Positions 10,005 through 17,939 of a stretch of DNA of 33,443 nt are shown in pieces. Both the position numbers and the translations under genes were made by a program. The notes beneath the pieces were generated by a model. It was given only the letters and a program-made list of their open reading frames with translations. It searched no databases and was not told the origin of the DNA. Every line of letters starts with the position of its first letter. Position 1 is the first letter of the stretch. Location: contig JAEKKH010000160.1 of the NCBI GenBank assembly GCA_019510465.1, positions 1-33,443 on the forward strand. Direction: 5' to 3'. Origin of the DNA: Burkholderiales bacterium (GTDB lineage: Bacteria; Pseudomonadota; Gammaproteobacteria; Burkholderiales; Burkholderiaceae_C).

Positions 10005-10487
10005 GCTTGTCTCTTTCTTGTGGTCAGCCAAGGAACACCCTCGGGGAATCATGCGCCGTCCACGCGGCGCGGAGGCCGGCAAGACCATGCCGGCGCATCG
10101 GCGCGGCACGTCGCCGGAGATCGAAATCGATGCGCGACGCGTCCGGGTGGTTGCGGATGCCGGCGCCGGGCCCGAGGCCGATTAGAGGCGCCACGCAGTA
10201 GACGAAGGCCACGGGAGGCCACAACATGACGGTCTGCGCCCAGTCGCGGTGCGGCACCGGGCCCAGGCCCACCCGCATCGGAACGGCCAGCGACAGCGGC
10301 CATGCGTGGCGCTTGCGATCCACGCAGGGCGCGGACGGGTCGGGGACGGTGGCGGAGCGCATCGGGACAGCCAGTTTGGGCGCCTCGCCCGGGGGCCGAC
10401 ACCGATGCAGCTGCCACGAATTCGTCATAAAGTGACAAACCGGGCCGTCCAAGGGAAGACACCGAGACCTCCCGGGCCCTGACCATC
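10005..10487. other. 483-bp divergent intergenic region without a supported gene
   Basis: This lies between the divergent GMC oxidoreductase and the AraC-type regulator. Several frames are open by virtue of high GC, but none shows a recognisable family, a good ribosome binding site or a convincing start. Near the regulator it turns AT-richer and holds an imperfect palindrome (10421-10439). It probably contains both promoters. Confidence 0.6.
10421..10439. promoter_or_regulatory. Imperfect palindrome upstream of the AraC-family gene
   Basis: TTCGTCA (10421-10427) and TGACAAA (10433-10439) form an inverted repeat with six of seven pairs matching around TAAAG. It is about 50 bp before ATG 10488, in the only AT-rich patch of the region. 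It may be a regulator site or part of the promoter. Confidence 0.35.
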
Positions 10488-11558
10488 ATGAGCCGTCCCG
10501 TCGCCGTCCACCCGCCGCTGCCGCAGCCCGGCTCGCTCGTGCCGCCGATCTACGCGCGGCTGCTGCGCATGCTGCTGCAGCACGCGGACGTCGACGGCGA
10601 CCGCGTGCTGGCCGCGGCCGGCCTCGACTGGGACACGCTGGTCAAGGACGACAAGCGCCTGGGCCGCGACACCATCGTGCGCCTGGCCGAGGGCGCGATG
10701 GCCGCCACGCGCCGGCCCTGGCTGGGGCTGGATCTGGGCGGCGGCGCGCCGGTGTCCGCGCACGGGGCGCTCGGCTACGCCGTCGTCACCAGCCGCGACC
10801 TGCGCGCGGCCATGCACACGCTGGCGCGCTACGGCACGACGCGCAACGACGCGATGGCCTGGACCTGCGTCGACACCCGTGACGGCATGACGATGCAGGC
10901 CGCCGACCGCACCGAGCTGGGCAGCGTGCGCGGCTTCGTCGTCGACACCGTGCTGGGCGCGATCCTGCGCATGCTGGAGACGGCCGTCGGCCAGGTGCCC
11001 GCGAGCCTGCGCATCGATCTGCCGCTGCCGACGCCCACGTGGCGCGACCAGTACCAGCGCTTCGGCGTCGCCGAGCTGCGTTTCGAGCAGCCGTCGTTCG
11101 CGCTCCATGTCGCGCGGCGCGACCTGGCGCTGCCATGCATCGGCGCCGACGCGAAGGCCCACGCGAGTGCGTGCCGCGAGTGCGAGGAGGCGCTCGCCGA
11201 GGTCGCCGGCGCGAGCCTGGCCCAGCGCGTGGCCGGCCTGCTGGCCGGCATCGACGACGGCGCCTACCCGCGCATGGCCGACGTCGCCGCGCGCTGCGGC
11301 ATTTCGGCGCGCACGCTGATCCGTCGGTTGCACGAGGACGGCGCCACGTTCCAGCAGCTGCTCGATGCGGCGCGCCAGCAGCGCGCGCTGTGGATGCTGG
11401 TGCACACGGCCGAGCCGATGGAGGAGATCGCGTCGCGGCTGGGCTACGTCGACACCTCCAACTTCAGCCGCACCGTGCGGCGCTGGTTCGGCGCCACGCC
11501 GCGCGAGGTGCGGGCGGCTGGCGGCCGGCCGGTCGGCGAGGAGCTGCCGCAGTCGTAG
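10488..11558 (+). CDS. AraC-family transcriptional regulator (OruR-like, arabinose-binding-domain type)
   Basis: The 356-residue protein starts at ATG 10488. The N-terminal ~220 residues match the layout of the effector domain found in OruR-like regulators: a GYAVVTSRDLRAAMHTLARY segment, then the RFGVAELRFEQPSFALHV region. The C-terminal ~100 residues hold the double helix-turn-helix of AraC/XylS proteins: MADVAARCGISARTLIRRL, then MEEIASRLGYVDTSNFSRTV with RRWFGATPREVRA. It is divergent from the GMC oxidoreductase gene, so an inducer related to that enzyme's substrate is plausible but unproven. Confidence 0.92.
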   Translation: MSRPVAVHPPLPQPGSLVPPIYARLLRMLLQHADVDGDRVLAAAGLDWDTLVKDDKRLGRDTIVRLAEGAMAATRRPWLGLDLGGGAPVSAHGALGYAVVTSRDLRAAMHTLARYGTTRNDAMAWTCVDTRDGMTMQAADRTELGSVRGFVVDTVLGAILRMLETAVGQVPASLRIDLPLPTPTWRDQYQRFGVAELRFEQPSFALHVARRDLALPCIGADAKAHASACRECEEALAEVAGASLAQRVAGLLAGIDDGAYPRMADVAARCGISARTLIRRLHEDGATFQQLLDAARQQRALWMLVHTAEPMEEIASRLGYVDTSNFSRTVRRWFGATPREVRAAGGRPVGEELPQS

Positions 11559-11685
11559 AGAATGGCGACCGGAGCCCCCGTCCCGTGACGCTGCGCATGA
11601 CCCTGATCCCGTTCGCCTTCCATCGCCCGCGCGCCTGCCCGTGCCTGCCCGCGCGTCACGCGCGGCCCCGCGCGAGGACGCGCGC

Positions 11686-12618
11686 ATGACCAGGCTGCTG
11701 CTGTGGCTGCGCGCGCACAAGTCGTCGGCCGCCGGTGCGGTGCTGGTGGTGGTCGGCTGCATCGCCCTGCTGATGCTCTCGCGCAAGGTGCACCACCTGA
11801 GCCCGCGGCACGCGCCCGTGGCCAGCGCGCCGGCCGGCGCCGCATCGGTGGCCGCACCCGTCAACGGCCTGACGCCGTCGGACACCGCGGGCACCGAGCA
11901 GAGCTCGCGCTCGGCCCGCATGCGCACCGGGTTCGAGAACGCGACGAGCTACCTCGACTTCATCGGCCAGGCCATGAGCCGCCCGCAGGAGGGCGGCAAG
12001 TTCTACGCGCTGCTGGCCTGGAAGCGCTGCAACGACCTGACGCAGCACCGCGGCGTCGCGGCCACGCACACCGGCGACGACGCCTTCTTCGAGGGCGCGC
12101 TGGCGCTCGTGCAGGACGTCGAGAAGCGCTGCACCGGCGTGCTGGAGACGTACCCCGACGTGCTGGCGCTGTACAAGATCGCGGTCGAGCAGCGCGGCGG
12201 GCGCGACTTCCTGCTGCCGGAGAACGGGCGCGGCATCGTCACGCCGACGTCGCGCGAGAACGCCAACGCCGACATCGACGCCGCACTGCGCACGGGGGAC
12301 CGCTGGGCCGCGGCCGAGGCGCTGCAGAACAACGCCGCGTTCCTCGACGTCGGCAATTCGGCGGGCGACGACGGCGTCGACCGCCAATTGCACGAATGGG
12401 CGGCCGAGACCGTCGCCTGCGAGCTGGTGAGCAGTTGCCACGGCGGCCTGGAGGCGGCACTGCATTGCGTGGGCACCGGCGACTGCGCGCACGACGACTA
12501 CCGCGACGTCGTGCTCGCCAAGGTGCCCGACACGCATCGCATGGTCTTCGACACGATGCTCGCGGGCATGCACGCGCGCGTCGGCCTGATGCCGGGCCCG
12601 CCCGGCGCGGACCGGTAG
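11686..12618 (+). CDS. Membrane-anchored protein of unknown function
   Basis: The 310-residue protein starts at ATG 11686. Residues about 17-33 (AGAVLVVVGCIALLMLS) form one transmembrane helix after a short basic cytoplasmic tail. An alanine/proline-rich linker of about 45 residues leads to a soluble, probably periplasmic domain. That domain has several cysteines (in KRCND, EKRCTG, ACELVSSCHGG, HCVGTGDC) that could form disulfides, and it looks alpha-helical. No family is recognised. It follows the AraC-type gene by 127 bp and ends just before a strong hairpin. The frame is open further upstream to 11365, but that overlaps the AraC gene and lacks protein-like composition. Confidence 0.75.
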   Translation: MTRLLLWLRAHKSSAAGAVLVVVGCIALLMLSRKVHHLSPRHAPVASAPAGAASVAAPVNGLTPSDTAGTEQSSRSARMRTGFENATSYLDFIGQAMSRPQEGGKFYALLAWKRCNDLTQHRGVAATHTGDDAFFEGALALVQDVEKRCTGVLETYPDVLALYKIAVEQRGGRDFLLPENGRGIVTPTSRENANADIDAALRTGDRWAAAEALQNNAAFLDVGNSAGDDGVDRQLHEWAAETVACELVSSCHGGLEAALHCVGTGDCAHDDYRDVVLAKVPDTHRMVFDTMLAGMHARVGLMPGPPGADR

Positions 12619-12619
12619 G

Positions 12620-12642
12620 GCGGGTCGTCCCGACCCGCGTTT
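12620..12642 (+). terminator. Rho-independent terminator-like hairpin
   Basis: GCGGGTCG (12620-12627) and CGACCCGC (12631-12638) make a perfect eight-pair stem with a TCC loop, followed by a short GTTTG run. It begins two bases after the TAG of the membrane-anchored protein and also separates it from the convergent FKBP gene. Confidence 0.7.
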
Positions 12643-12652
12643 GGGCGATCGA

Positions 12653-13093
12653 TCAGTTGATCGCCAGCAACTCCACCTCGAACACCAGCGTCGCATTCGG
12701 CGGAATCACGCCACCCGCGCCGCGCGGGCCGTAGGCGACGGCGGAGGGACAGGTCAGCTTCGCCTTGCCCCCGACCTTCATCTTCTGCACGCCCTCGGTC
12801 CAGCACGGGATCACGCGATTCAACTGGAACGAGATCGGGTTCCCGCGCGAGGCGTCGAATTCCTTGCCGTCGGGAAAGCTGCCGCGGTAGTTGACCTTGA
12901 CCGTGTCGGACGCCTTCGGGCTGGCCCCGGTGCCGTCCTTCAGGGTGCGGTAGACGACGCCGGTGGCGGAGACGCTGGCGCCGGACTCCTTGGCGGCGGC
13001 GGCGAGCGCGGCATCGTCGTCGGCCTGCGCGGCGGTGGCGAAGCCGGCGGCGAGTGCCAGGACGGCGGCCAGGCGGGCGGTGCGGGAGTTCAT
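12653..13093 (-). CDS. Secreted FKBP-type peptidyl-prolyl cis-trans isomerase
   Basis: The 146-residue protein starts at ATG 13091-13093 behind a GGAGA ribosome binding site. A signal peptide (MNSRTARLAAVLALAAGFAT, AQA with cleavage near residue 24) directs it to the periplasm. After a short linker comes a single FKBP domain: VKVNYRGSFPDGKEFDAS, then NRVIPCWTEGVQKMKVGGKA, ending AYGPRGAGGVIPPNATLVFE and VELL. The usual FKBP core residues are present. A cysteine replaces the more common glycine in VIPCW, and a second cysteine is in LTCPS; paired cysteines like these are seen in several proteobacterial Mip-like FKBPs and could form a disulfide. The role is folding of exported proteins. Confidence 0.93.
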   Translation of the reverse strand: MNSRTARLAAVLALAAGFATAAQADDDAALAAAAKESGASVSATGVVYRTLKDGTGASPKASDTVKVNYRGSFPDGKEFDASRGNPISFQLNRVIPCWTEGVQKMKVGGKAKLTCPSAVAYGPRGAGGVIPPNATLVFEVELLAIN

Positions 13094-13140
13094 CGGGAAA
13101 TCTCCGAAATGTTTTGGAAGGCGCGAATGATAGTCGTGGC

Positions 13141-13671
13141 TCAGGGCGTGAGGACGACGGGGCGCGTCAGGACGGGGTCGGCATGGGTCCGCCCCCCAAA
13201 CTCGAACTTGTGCGTGCCGACCCGCACGAAGCCGTGGCGGGCGTAGAAGGCCAGCGCGCGGAGGTTGCGGTCATAGGCGCCCAGCCACACCGTGCGGGCC
13301 TCGAGCCCGGCGGCCTGCGCCAGCACGGCGGCCATCATCGCGCTGCCCAGGCCGGTGCCCTGCGCCGTGCCCAGCAGGTACAGCCGCGACAGCTCGATCG
13401 CCTTGCGGTCGGCCACGCAGGCCGGCACCCTGGCGTGGCGCAGGTGGGCATAGCCGACGGGCGCGCCGGCGGCGACGGCCAGCAGCGTGCACGCGCAGGG
13501 CTTGCGGAACCAGGCGGCCACCCGCTCGGGCGTGAAATGCTCGTCGGCGTAGTCGTCGACCTCGCGCGGATCGCTGATCTCGCGGTAGGTCTCGCGGAAG
13601 GTGGCGGCGCCCAGGGCGCAGAGCAGGGGGACGTCGTCGACGGTGGCGAGGCGGATGAGCGGGGCAGTCAC
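13141..13671 (-). CDS. GNAT-family N-acetyltransferase
   Basis: The 176-residue protein has a GNAT fold: AAGAPVGYAHLRHARVPAC (strands 3-4), then LSRLYLLGTAQGTGLGSAMM, where the Q/RxxGxG/A acetyl-CoA loop is QGTGLG, and AVWLGAYDRN-type strand 5 text (VWLGAYDRNLRALAFYARHG). This closing pattern, with a tyrosine in FYARHGF, is typical of acetyltransferase family 1. The start is GTG at 13669-13671, giving MTAPLIRLATVDDVPLL; no strong Shine-Dalgarno is present. The substrate cannot be told. Confidence 0.9.
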   Translation of the reverse strand: MTAPLIRLATVDDVPLLCALGAATFRETYREISDPREVDDYADEHFTPERVAAWFRKPCACTLLAVAAGAPVGYAHLRHARVPACVADRKAIELSRLYLLGTAQGTGLGSAMMAAVLAQAAGLEARTVWLGAYDRNLRALAFYARHGFVRVGTHKFEFGGRTHADPVLTRPVVLTP

Positions 13672-13882
13672 GGTCTGGGGCGGGTCGAAGCAGGACAGGA
13701 GGCCGAGTTTGTCAGAAGCGCGCTGACAGGCGCCGTCCGCCGCGACGACATGCGCAGGGACGGCGCGGCGAGGCCCGGCATGGAAGTGCGCTGATGTCGT
13801 GCGGCCGCGATGGCGCGCACACTGCCTTCATGCCGGGCATCGTCCCGGCGCCGAGTCCTCATCCGCAACACCCGAGGCCGTC

Positions 13883-14107
13883 ATGATCACCGCTCCGCTG
13901 CCCGTCGCCGAATCGCTCGCCCGCTACGAACTGCGCTTCCAGTCGCTGTTCCACGCCGGCCGCGCGCTGTCGTTCCCCTGCGACCACCAGGGCGAGGTGC
14001 ACTGGGACGCGATGACCGATGGCGCCCGCGCCAGCTTCCTGCGCGCGCAGGGCAGCGTCGGGCGGGAATGGGCGTCGCCGGCGGTGCAGTTGACCGACCT
14101 GCATTGA
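13883..14107 (+). CDS. Small conserved hypothetical protein
   Basis: The 74-residue protein starts at ATG 13883, preceded by GAGG about six bases upstream. The core YELRFQSLFHAGRALSFPCD followed by HQGEVHWDAMTDGARASFLR and VGREWASPAV resembles, from memory, a small protein common in Burkholderiales with no assigned function. It is soluble and has no signal peptide or membrane segment. The frame extends upstream to 13799 without protein-like composition. Confidence 0.7.
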   Translation: MITAPLPVAESLARYELRFQSLFHAGRALSFPCDHQGEVHWDAMTDGARASFLRAQGSVGREWASPAVQLTDLH

Positions 14108-14250
14108 GGCGCCAGGCGGCGCCGACGGCAGGCGGCTCGTCGCCCGCGGCCTGCCGGCCCGCCGTGCTCGCGGCTGGCCGATGACCCTGCATCCGGGCCC
14201 GCACCGGGACGCGCCAAAATGGCGGTTCCGCCACCCGCCCGAATCACCCC

Positions 14251-15447
14251 GTGCCCGCCTTCGGCCGTTCCATGCTTGCCCACTGGTGGCTCGATCCCGC
14301 GATCACCTACCTGAACCACGGCACCGTCGGCGCCACGCCGCGCGTGGTGCTGGAGGCGCAGCAGGCCTGGCAGCGGCGCGCCGAGGCGCAGCCGGCCGCC
14401 TTCCTGTTTCGCGAGCTCATGCGCCTCGCGCCCGACGAGCCGGGCCAGCCGCGGCTCCTGCTGCGCCAGGCGGCCGACGCGGTCGGCAGCTTCCTGGGCG
14501 CGCGCGGCGACGACCTCGTCTTCGTCGACAACGCGACCACCGGCATCAACGCGGTGCTGCGCTCGATCGCGCTGGCGCCGGGCGACGAGATCGTCGTCCT
14601 GGACCAGGCTTACGGCGCGGTCGTCAAGGCCGCGGAGTTCGTCGCCCGGGCCGCCGGGGCGCGCGTCGTCGTCGCCGAGACGCCGTTCCCGGTGACCGGC
14701 GAGGCGACGGCGGCCTGCGTCGACGCCGTCGAGCGTGTCCTCACGTCGCGCACCCGCCTGGCGGTGCTCGACCACGTGGCCTCCGAGACGGCGCTGCTGC
14801 TGCCGATCGCGGCGATGACCGCCGCGTGCCGAGCGCGCGGCGTGCCGGTGCTGGTCGACGGCGCCCACGCGCCCGGCGCGATCGCGCTCGACATCGAGGC
14901 GATCGGGGCCGACTGGTATGTCGCCAACCTGCACAAGTGGGCCTTCGCGCCGCGCGCCTGCGGCCTGCTCTGGGTGGCGCCCGCGCGCCGCGCCGCGCTG
15001 CATCCGCCGGTGATCTCCTGGGGCCTGGACGTCGGCCTCGTGCAGGAGTTCGAGTGGACCGGCACGCGCGATCCGTCCGCCATGCTCACCGCGCCCGAGG
15101 GCATCGCCTTCATGCGCGACGTGCTGGGCGTGGACGCGATGCGCGCCTGGAACCACGGCCTGGCCTGGCGCATGGCGCACCGGCTCGCCGCCCGCTGGGG
15201 CCAGCCGTTCACCACGCCCGAGGCGATGGTCGGTTGCATGGCCAGCGTGGCGTTGCCCGAGCGCATCGCGGCGCTGGGGGCCTCGGCCGCGCCTGCGCTC
15301 AAGGCGTGGCTGTTCGACGAGCGCCGCATCGAGGCCCAGGTGCTGGCCATCCGCGGCCGCCCGCACGTGCGGCTCGCTGCGCAGGTCTACAACGACGAGG
15401 CCGACTTCGAGCGCCTCGCGGAGGCCGTGGACGCGTGGGCCGCATGA
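14251..15447 (+). CDS. PLP-dependent aminotransferase class V (isopenicillin N epimerase-like)
   Basis: The 398-residue protein starts at GTG 14251 (ATG 14272 is an alternative). Fold-type I features are the opening TYLNHGTVGATP substrate loop, FVDNATTGINAVLRSI in the PLP phosphate region, LVDGAHAPGAIALDIEAIGA with the PLP-binding Asp, and the Schiff-base Lys229 in ANLHKWAFAPR. The later EFEWTGTRDPSAML is typical of CefD-like members. These proteins act as epimerases, desulfurases or lyases on amino-acid-like substrates; the true reaction is unknown. No antibiotic genes adjoin it. Confidence 0.9.
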   Translation: MPAFGRSMLAHWWLDPAITYLNHGTVGATPRVVLEAQQAWQRRAEAQPAAFLFRELMRLAPDEPGQPRLLLRQAADAVGSFLGARGDDLVFVDNATTGINAVLRSIALAPGDEIVVLDQAYGAVVKAAEFVARAAGARVVVAETPFPVTGEATAACVDAVERVLTSRTRLAVLDHVASETALLLPIAAMTAACRARGVPVLVDGAHAPGAIALDIEAIGADWYVANLHKWAFAPRACGLLWVAPARRAALHPPVISWGLDVGLVQEFEWTGTRDPSAMLTAPEGIAFMRDVLGVDAMRAWNHGLAWRMAHRLAARWGQPFTTPEAMVGCMASVALPERIAALGASAAPALKAWLFDERRIEAQVLAIRGRPHVRLAAQVYNDEADFERLAEAVDAWAA

Positions 15448-15556
15448 GCGTCGCCCGGCCGCCCGAAGGCGCTCGCTCCGCAGCCGACAGGCGGAGGATG
15501 AGTGCAGTGAGCGTCGCCCGGCCGCCCGAAGGCGCTCGCTCCGCAGCCGACAGGCG
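15445..15556. repeat. Tandem pair of 49-bp direct repeats
   Basis: A 49-bp unit beginning TGAGCGTCGCCCGGCCGCCC occurs at 15445-15493 and again at 15508-15556, identical by eye, with a 63-bp period. The first copy overlaps the TGA of the aminotransferase, and the second ends 12 bp before the GTG start of dusC. Both copies are open in a plus frame (SVARPPEGARSAADRR) and a minus frame. Confidence 0.85.
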
Positions 15557-15568
15557 CAGGGTGGTCCG

Positions 15569-16666
15569 GTGACCGGTGGCCAATTGCTGCTGGCCCCGAT
15601 GGAAGGGCTGCTCGACCACCCGCTGCGCGAGGTGCTGACCGCCGTCGGCGGCATCGACCGCTGCGTGTCGGAGTTCATCCGCATCACCGACCAGCTGATG
15701 CCCGAGCGCGTGTTCACGCGCATCGTGCCCGAGCTGCGCCAGGGCGGCCGCACGCTGGCCGGCGTGCCGGTGCGTCCGCAGCTGCTGGGTTCCGATCCGG
15801 CCTGCCTGGCCGACAACGCCGCCGTGCTCGCCGCCCTCGGGCCGGACGGCATCGACCTGAACTTCGGCTGCCCGGCCAAGGTGGTCAACCGGCACGGCGG
15901 CGGGGCGTCGCTGCTGGTCGATCCGCCGCTGCTCGGGCGCATCGTGGAAGCGGTGCGGCGCGCGGTGCCCCCCGGCCTGCCGGTGACGGCCAAGATGCGC
16001 CTGGGCGTGGATGACGCCTCGCGCGCGGTCGAGTGCGCGCTGGCGCTCGCGGGGGCCGGCGCGAGCGAGCTCGTCGTGCACGCGCGCACCAAGGCCGACG
16101 GCTACCGGCCGCCGGCGTTCTGGGAGCGCGTGACGGCGATCCGCGAGGCGGTGTCGATTCCCGTCGTCGCCAACGGCGAGATCTGGACGGCCGACGACGC
16201 CGAGCGCTGCCGGCGTGTCACTGGCTGCAGCGACCTGATGCTGGGCCGCGGCATGGTGGCCGACCCCGGCCTGGCGCTGGCGATCCGCGCGGGCCGCCTG
16301 GCGGGCCATGCGCCGCCGCTCGCGCTGCCCTCGCACGCGACGCGGGCGCGCGAGGACGAGCGCGGCTACGTCAAGGCCTCGGCCGGCGGCCCGCACTCGC
16401 CTGAAGCCTACGGCGCGCCGCCGGCCGTCGCGTGGGACGACCTGCTGCCGCTGATCGCGGACTTCTGGCACCGCGTCGGCGTCAAGGTGGAGCCGCGCCA
16501 TCACGCCGGACGCCTGAAGCAGTGGCTGAACCTGCTTCGCCGCCGCTACCCCGAGGCGCAGCGCGCGTACGACGAGCTGCGCCAGGTCAATGACCCCGCC
16601 GCGCTCGGGCGCGCGATGTTTGCTAACGTGGCGGCCCTGGTGCAATCCGAGCTGGCCACACGATGA
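15569..16666 (+). CDS. dusC: tRNA-dihydrouridine(16) synthase DusC
   Basis: The 365-residue FMN enzyme reduces uridine 16 in the tRNA D-loop using NADPH. It aligns with E. coli DusC from [18 protein letters not shown] through [19 protein letters not shown]. The catalytic cysteine is Cys101 in [20 protein letters not shown]. Further landmarks are [46 protein letters not shown] and the [16 protein letters not shown] tRNA-binding tail. It starts at GTG 15569. Compared with E. coli (about 315 residues) it carries roughly 45 extra residues (243-287) between the TIM barrel and the C-terminal domain. It overlaps gloA by 4 nt (ATGA). Confidence 0.93.
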   Translation: MTGGQLLLAPMEGLLDHPLREVLTAVGGIDRCVSEFIRITDQLMPERVFTRIVPELRQGGRTLAGVPVRPQLLGSDPACLADNAAVLAALGPDGIDLNFGCPAKVVNRHGGGASLLVDPPLLGRIVEAVRRAVPPGLPVTAKMRLGVDDASRAVECALALAGAGASELVVHARTKADGYRPPAFWERVTAIREAVSIPVVANGEIWTADDAERCRRVTGCSDLMLGRGMVADPGLALAIRAGRLAGHAPPLALPSHATRAREDERGYVKASAGGPHSPEAYGAPPAVAWDDLLPLIADFWHRVGVKVEPRHHAGRLKQWLNLLRRRYPEAQRAYDELRQVNDPAALGRAMFANVAALVQSELATR

Positions 16667-17061
16667 AATTCCTCCACACGATGCTGCGCGTCGGCGACCT
16701 GCAGCGTTCGATCGACTTCTACACGACGCACTTCGGCATGACCTTGCGCCGCACCGTCGACCGTCCGGAGCATCAGTACACGCTGGCCTACGTCGGCTAC
16801 GGGCGCAACGACGATCCGCGCGGCGAGGTGGGCGACGTCGAGGTCGAGTTCACCTACAACTACGGCGTCTCGACCTACGAGATCGGCACCGCGTTCGGCC
16901 ACCTCGCGCTCGGCGTGCCCGACGTCGCCAGCGTGTGCGACAGCGTGCGCGACGCCGGCGGCAAGGTCACGCGCGAGCCGGGGCCGGTCAAGGGCGGCAC
17001 GTCCGTCATCGCGTTCGTGGAGGATCCGGACGGCTACAAGATCGAGCTGATCCAGGTCTGA
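16663..17061 (+). CDS. gloA: Lactoylglutathione lyase (glyoxalase I)
   Basis: The 132-residue protein converts the hemithioacetal of methylglyoxal and glutathione to S-lactoylglutathione in the cytoplasm. It follows E. coli GloA closely: [48 protein letters not shown] and IELI. The four metal ligands are His5, Glu62, His80 and Glu128. A short acidic insert near residues 48-58 ([11 protein letters not shown]) lengthens the loop before the second ligand. It is translationally coupled to dusC by the ATGA overlap at 16663-16666. Confidence 0.95.
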   Translation: MKFLHTMLRVGDLQRSIDFYTTHFGMTLRRTVDRPEHQYTLAYVGYGRNDDPRGEVGDVEVEFTYNYGVSTYEIGTAFGHLALGVPDVASVCDSVRDAGGKVTREPGPVKGGTSVIAFVEDPDGYKIELIQV

Positions 17062-17099
17062 GCGCCTGCGCGCCGCGACGTGGCGAAGACGCACAAGAA

Positions 17100-17131
17100 G
17101 GGCCTCGACACGCTCCCACGCGTCGAGGCCC
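17100..17131. terminator. Strong hairpin terminator between convergent genes
   Basis: GGGCCTCGAC (17100-17109) pairs perfectly with GTCGAGGCCC (17122-17131) around a 12-base loop. On the minus strand it is followed by TTCTTGT, so it best serves the chalcone-isomerase-like gene, while also closing gloA transcription. Confidence 0.75.
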
Positions 17132-17151
17132 CAGATGGATGAGGGCGCGAT

Positions 17152-17775
17152 CTACTTCTTGTCGCGCATGCTGGTGGACAGGCCCAGCAGGTTGTCGTGC
17201 AGCTCGGCCGGCGTCTTGCCGCCGATGTACATGCGCAGCATGACCTTGGCCAGCAGCTCGCTGTTGATGTAGGCCGACGGTGCGCCGTGCGGCGTCAGGG
17301 GGTTGCCGTTGAGCGTGGCGATCAGGCCCTTGCCGGGGATCCAGTCCATGGTGACGATGTCACCCTTCTTGATCTTGGGCAGCGAGCTGTAGATGTCGCC
17401 CACCTGCGAGACCTCGGTGATCAGCTTGGCGAACTCGGCCGGGGTGGCGGAGGCCTCGAAGTCGATCAGGAAGTAGCGCGAGGCCTGCGAGCCGGTGACG
17501 TCCTGCTGGATGACCAGCTGGACGCGCTTGACGCCCGGGGTGTTCTCGATGGCCTCGAGCGAGCTCAGCTTCGTCGGCAGGTACACCGCGGTGACGTCGA
17601 TCTTGAAGTAGCCGCGCTTGCGGTAGCCGGCGCCGTTCAGGTGCAGCGGCACGCCGCCGACCGTGACGTTCTCGTCCAGCGAGACGCCGGAGACGTCGAC
17701 GTTGGCCCAGGCGCCGGAGGCGGCGCCGACCAACACCAGGGCCGACAGCAGCCGGCGCAACGTTTGCATCTTCAT
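17152..17775 (-). CDS. Secreted chalcone-isomerase-like domain protein
   Basis: The 207-residue protein has a signal peptide (MKMQTLRRLLSALVLVGAAS then GAWA, cleavage near residue 24), so it is periplasmic. The mature part matches the bacterial chalcone-isomerase-like family: LNGAGYRKRGYFKIDVTAVY, LQ-type strands VKRVQLVIQQDVTGSQASRY, and late GKGLIATLNGNPL with LAKVMLRMYIGGKTP. In these bacterial members enzymatic isomerase activity is not established; the fold is better known for fatty-acid binding. The gene starts at ATG 17773-17775 (a second ATG is two codons later). Confidence 0.85.
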   Translation of the reverse strand: MKMQTLRRLLSALVLVGAASGAWANVDVSGVSLDENVTVGGVPLHLNGAGYRKRGYFKIDVTAVYLPTKLSSLEAIENTPGVKRVQLVIQQDVTGSQASRYFLIDFEASATPAEFAKLITEVSQVGDIYSSLPKIKKGDIVTMDWIPGKGLIATLNGNPLTPHGAPSAYINSELLAKVMLRMYIGGKTPAELHDNLLGLSTSMRDKK

Positions 17776-17939
17776 GATCTTTTCACCCTCACTTCAGGGC
17801 GCGGCGGTGTGACGAGCCGCGCGGAACGGCGCTGCCCGGGCCTGGCGGCCGGGCGTCGCCTTCCTTGTATCGGACGAAGCCCCGCGGGATCGCAGCGCCG
17901 GCGTTGCGGCCGGTGCGCCCGACGTGACTTCCGTCCGCG

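Noticed and set aside
10024-10452. Open minus-strand frame of 142 codons in the GMC/AraC intergenic region
   Set aside because: No ribosome binding site, no recognisable domain and proline/arginine-rich composition; two other frames are equally open.
14251-15447. Aminotransferase as a true isopenicillin N epimerase in an antibiotic cluster
   Set aside because: Only the fold family is supported; no beta-lactam genes are present and the neighbours are housekeeping genes.
15445-15556. The two 49-bp repeats as a CRISPR array or as a phage attachment site
   Set aside because: Only two units with a 14-bp spacer, no cas genes, no integrase and no tRNA nearby.
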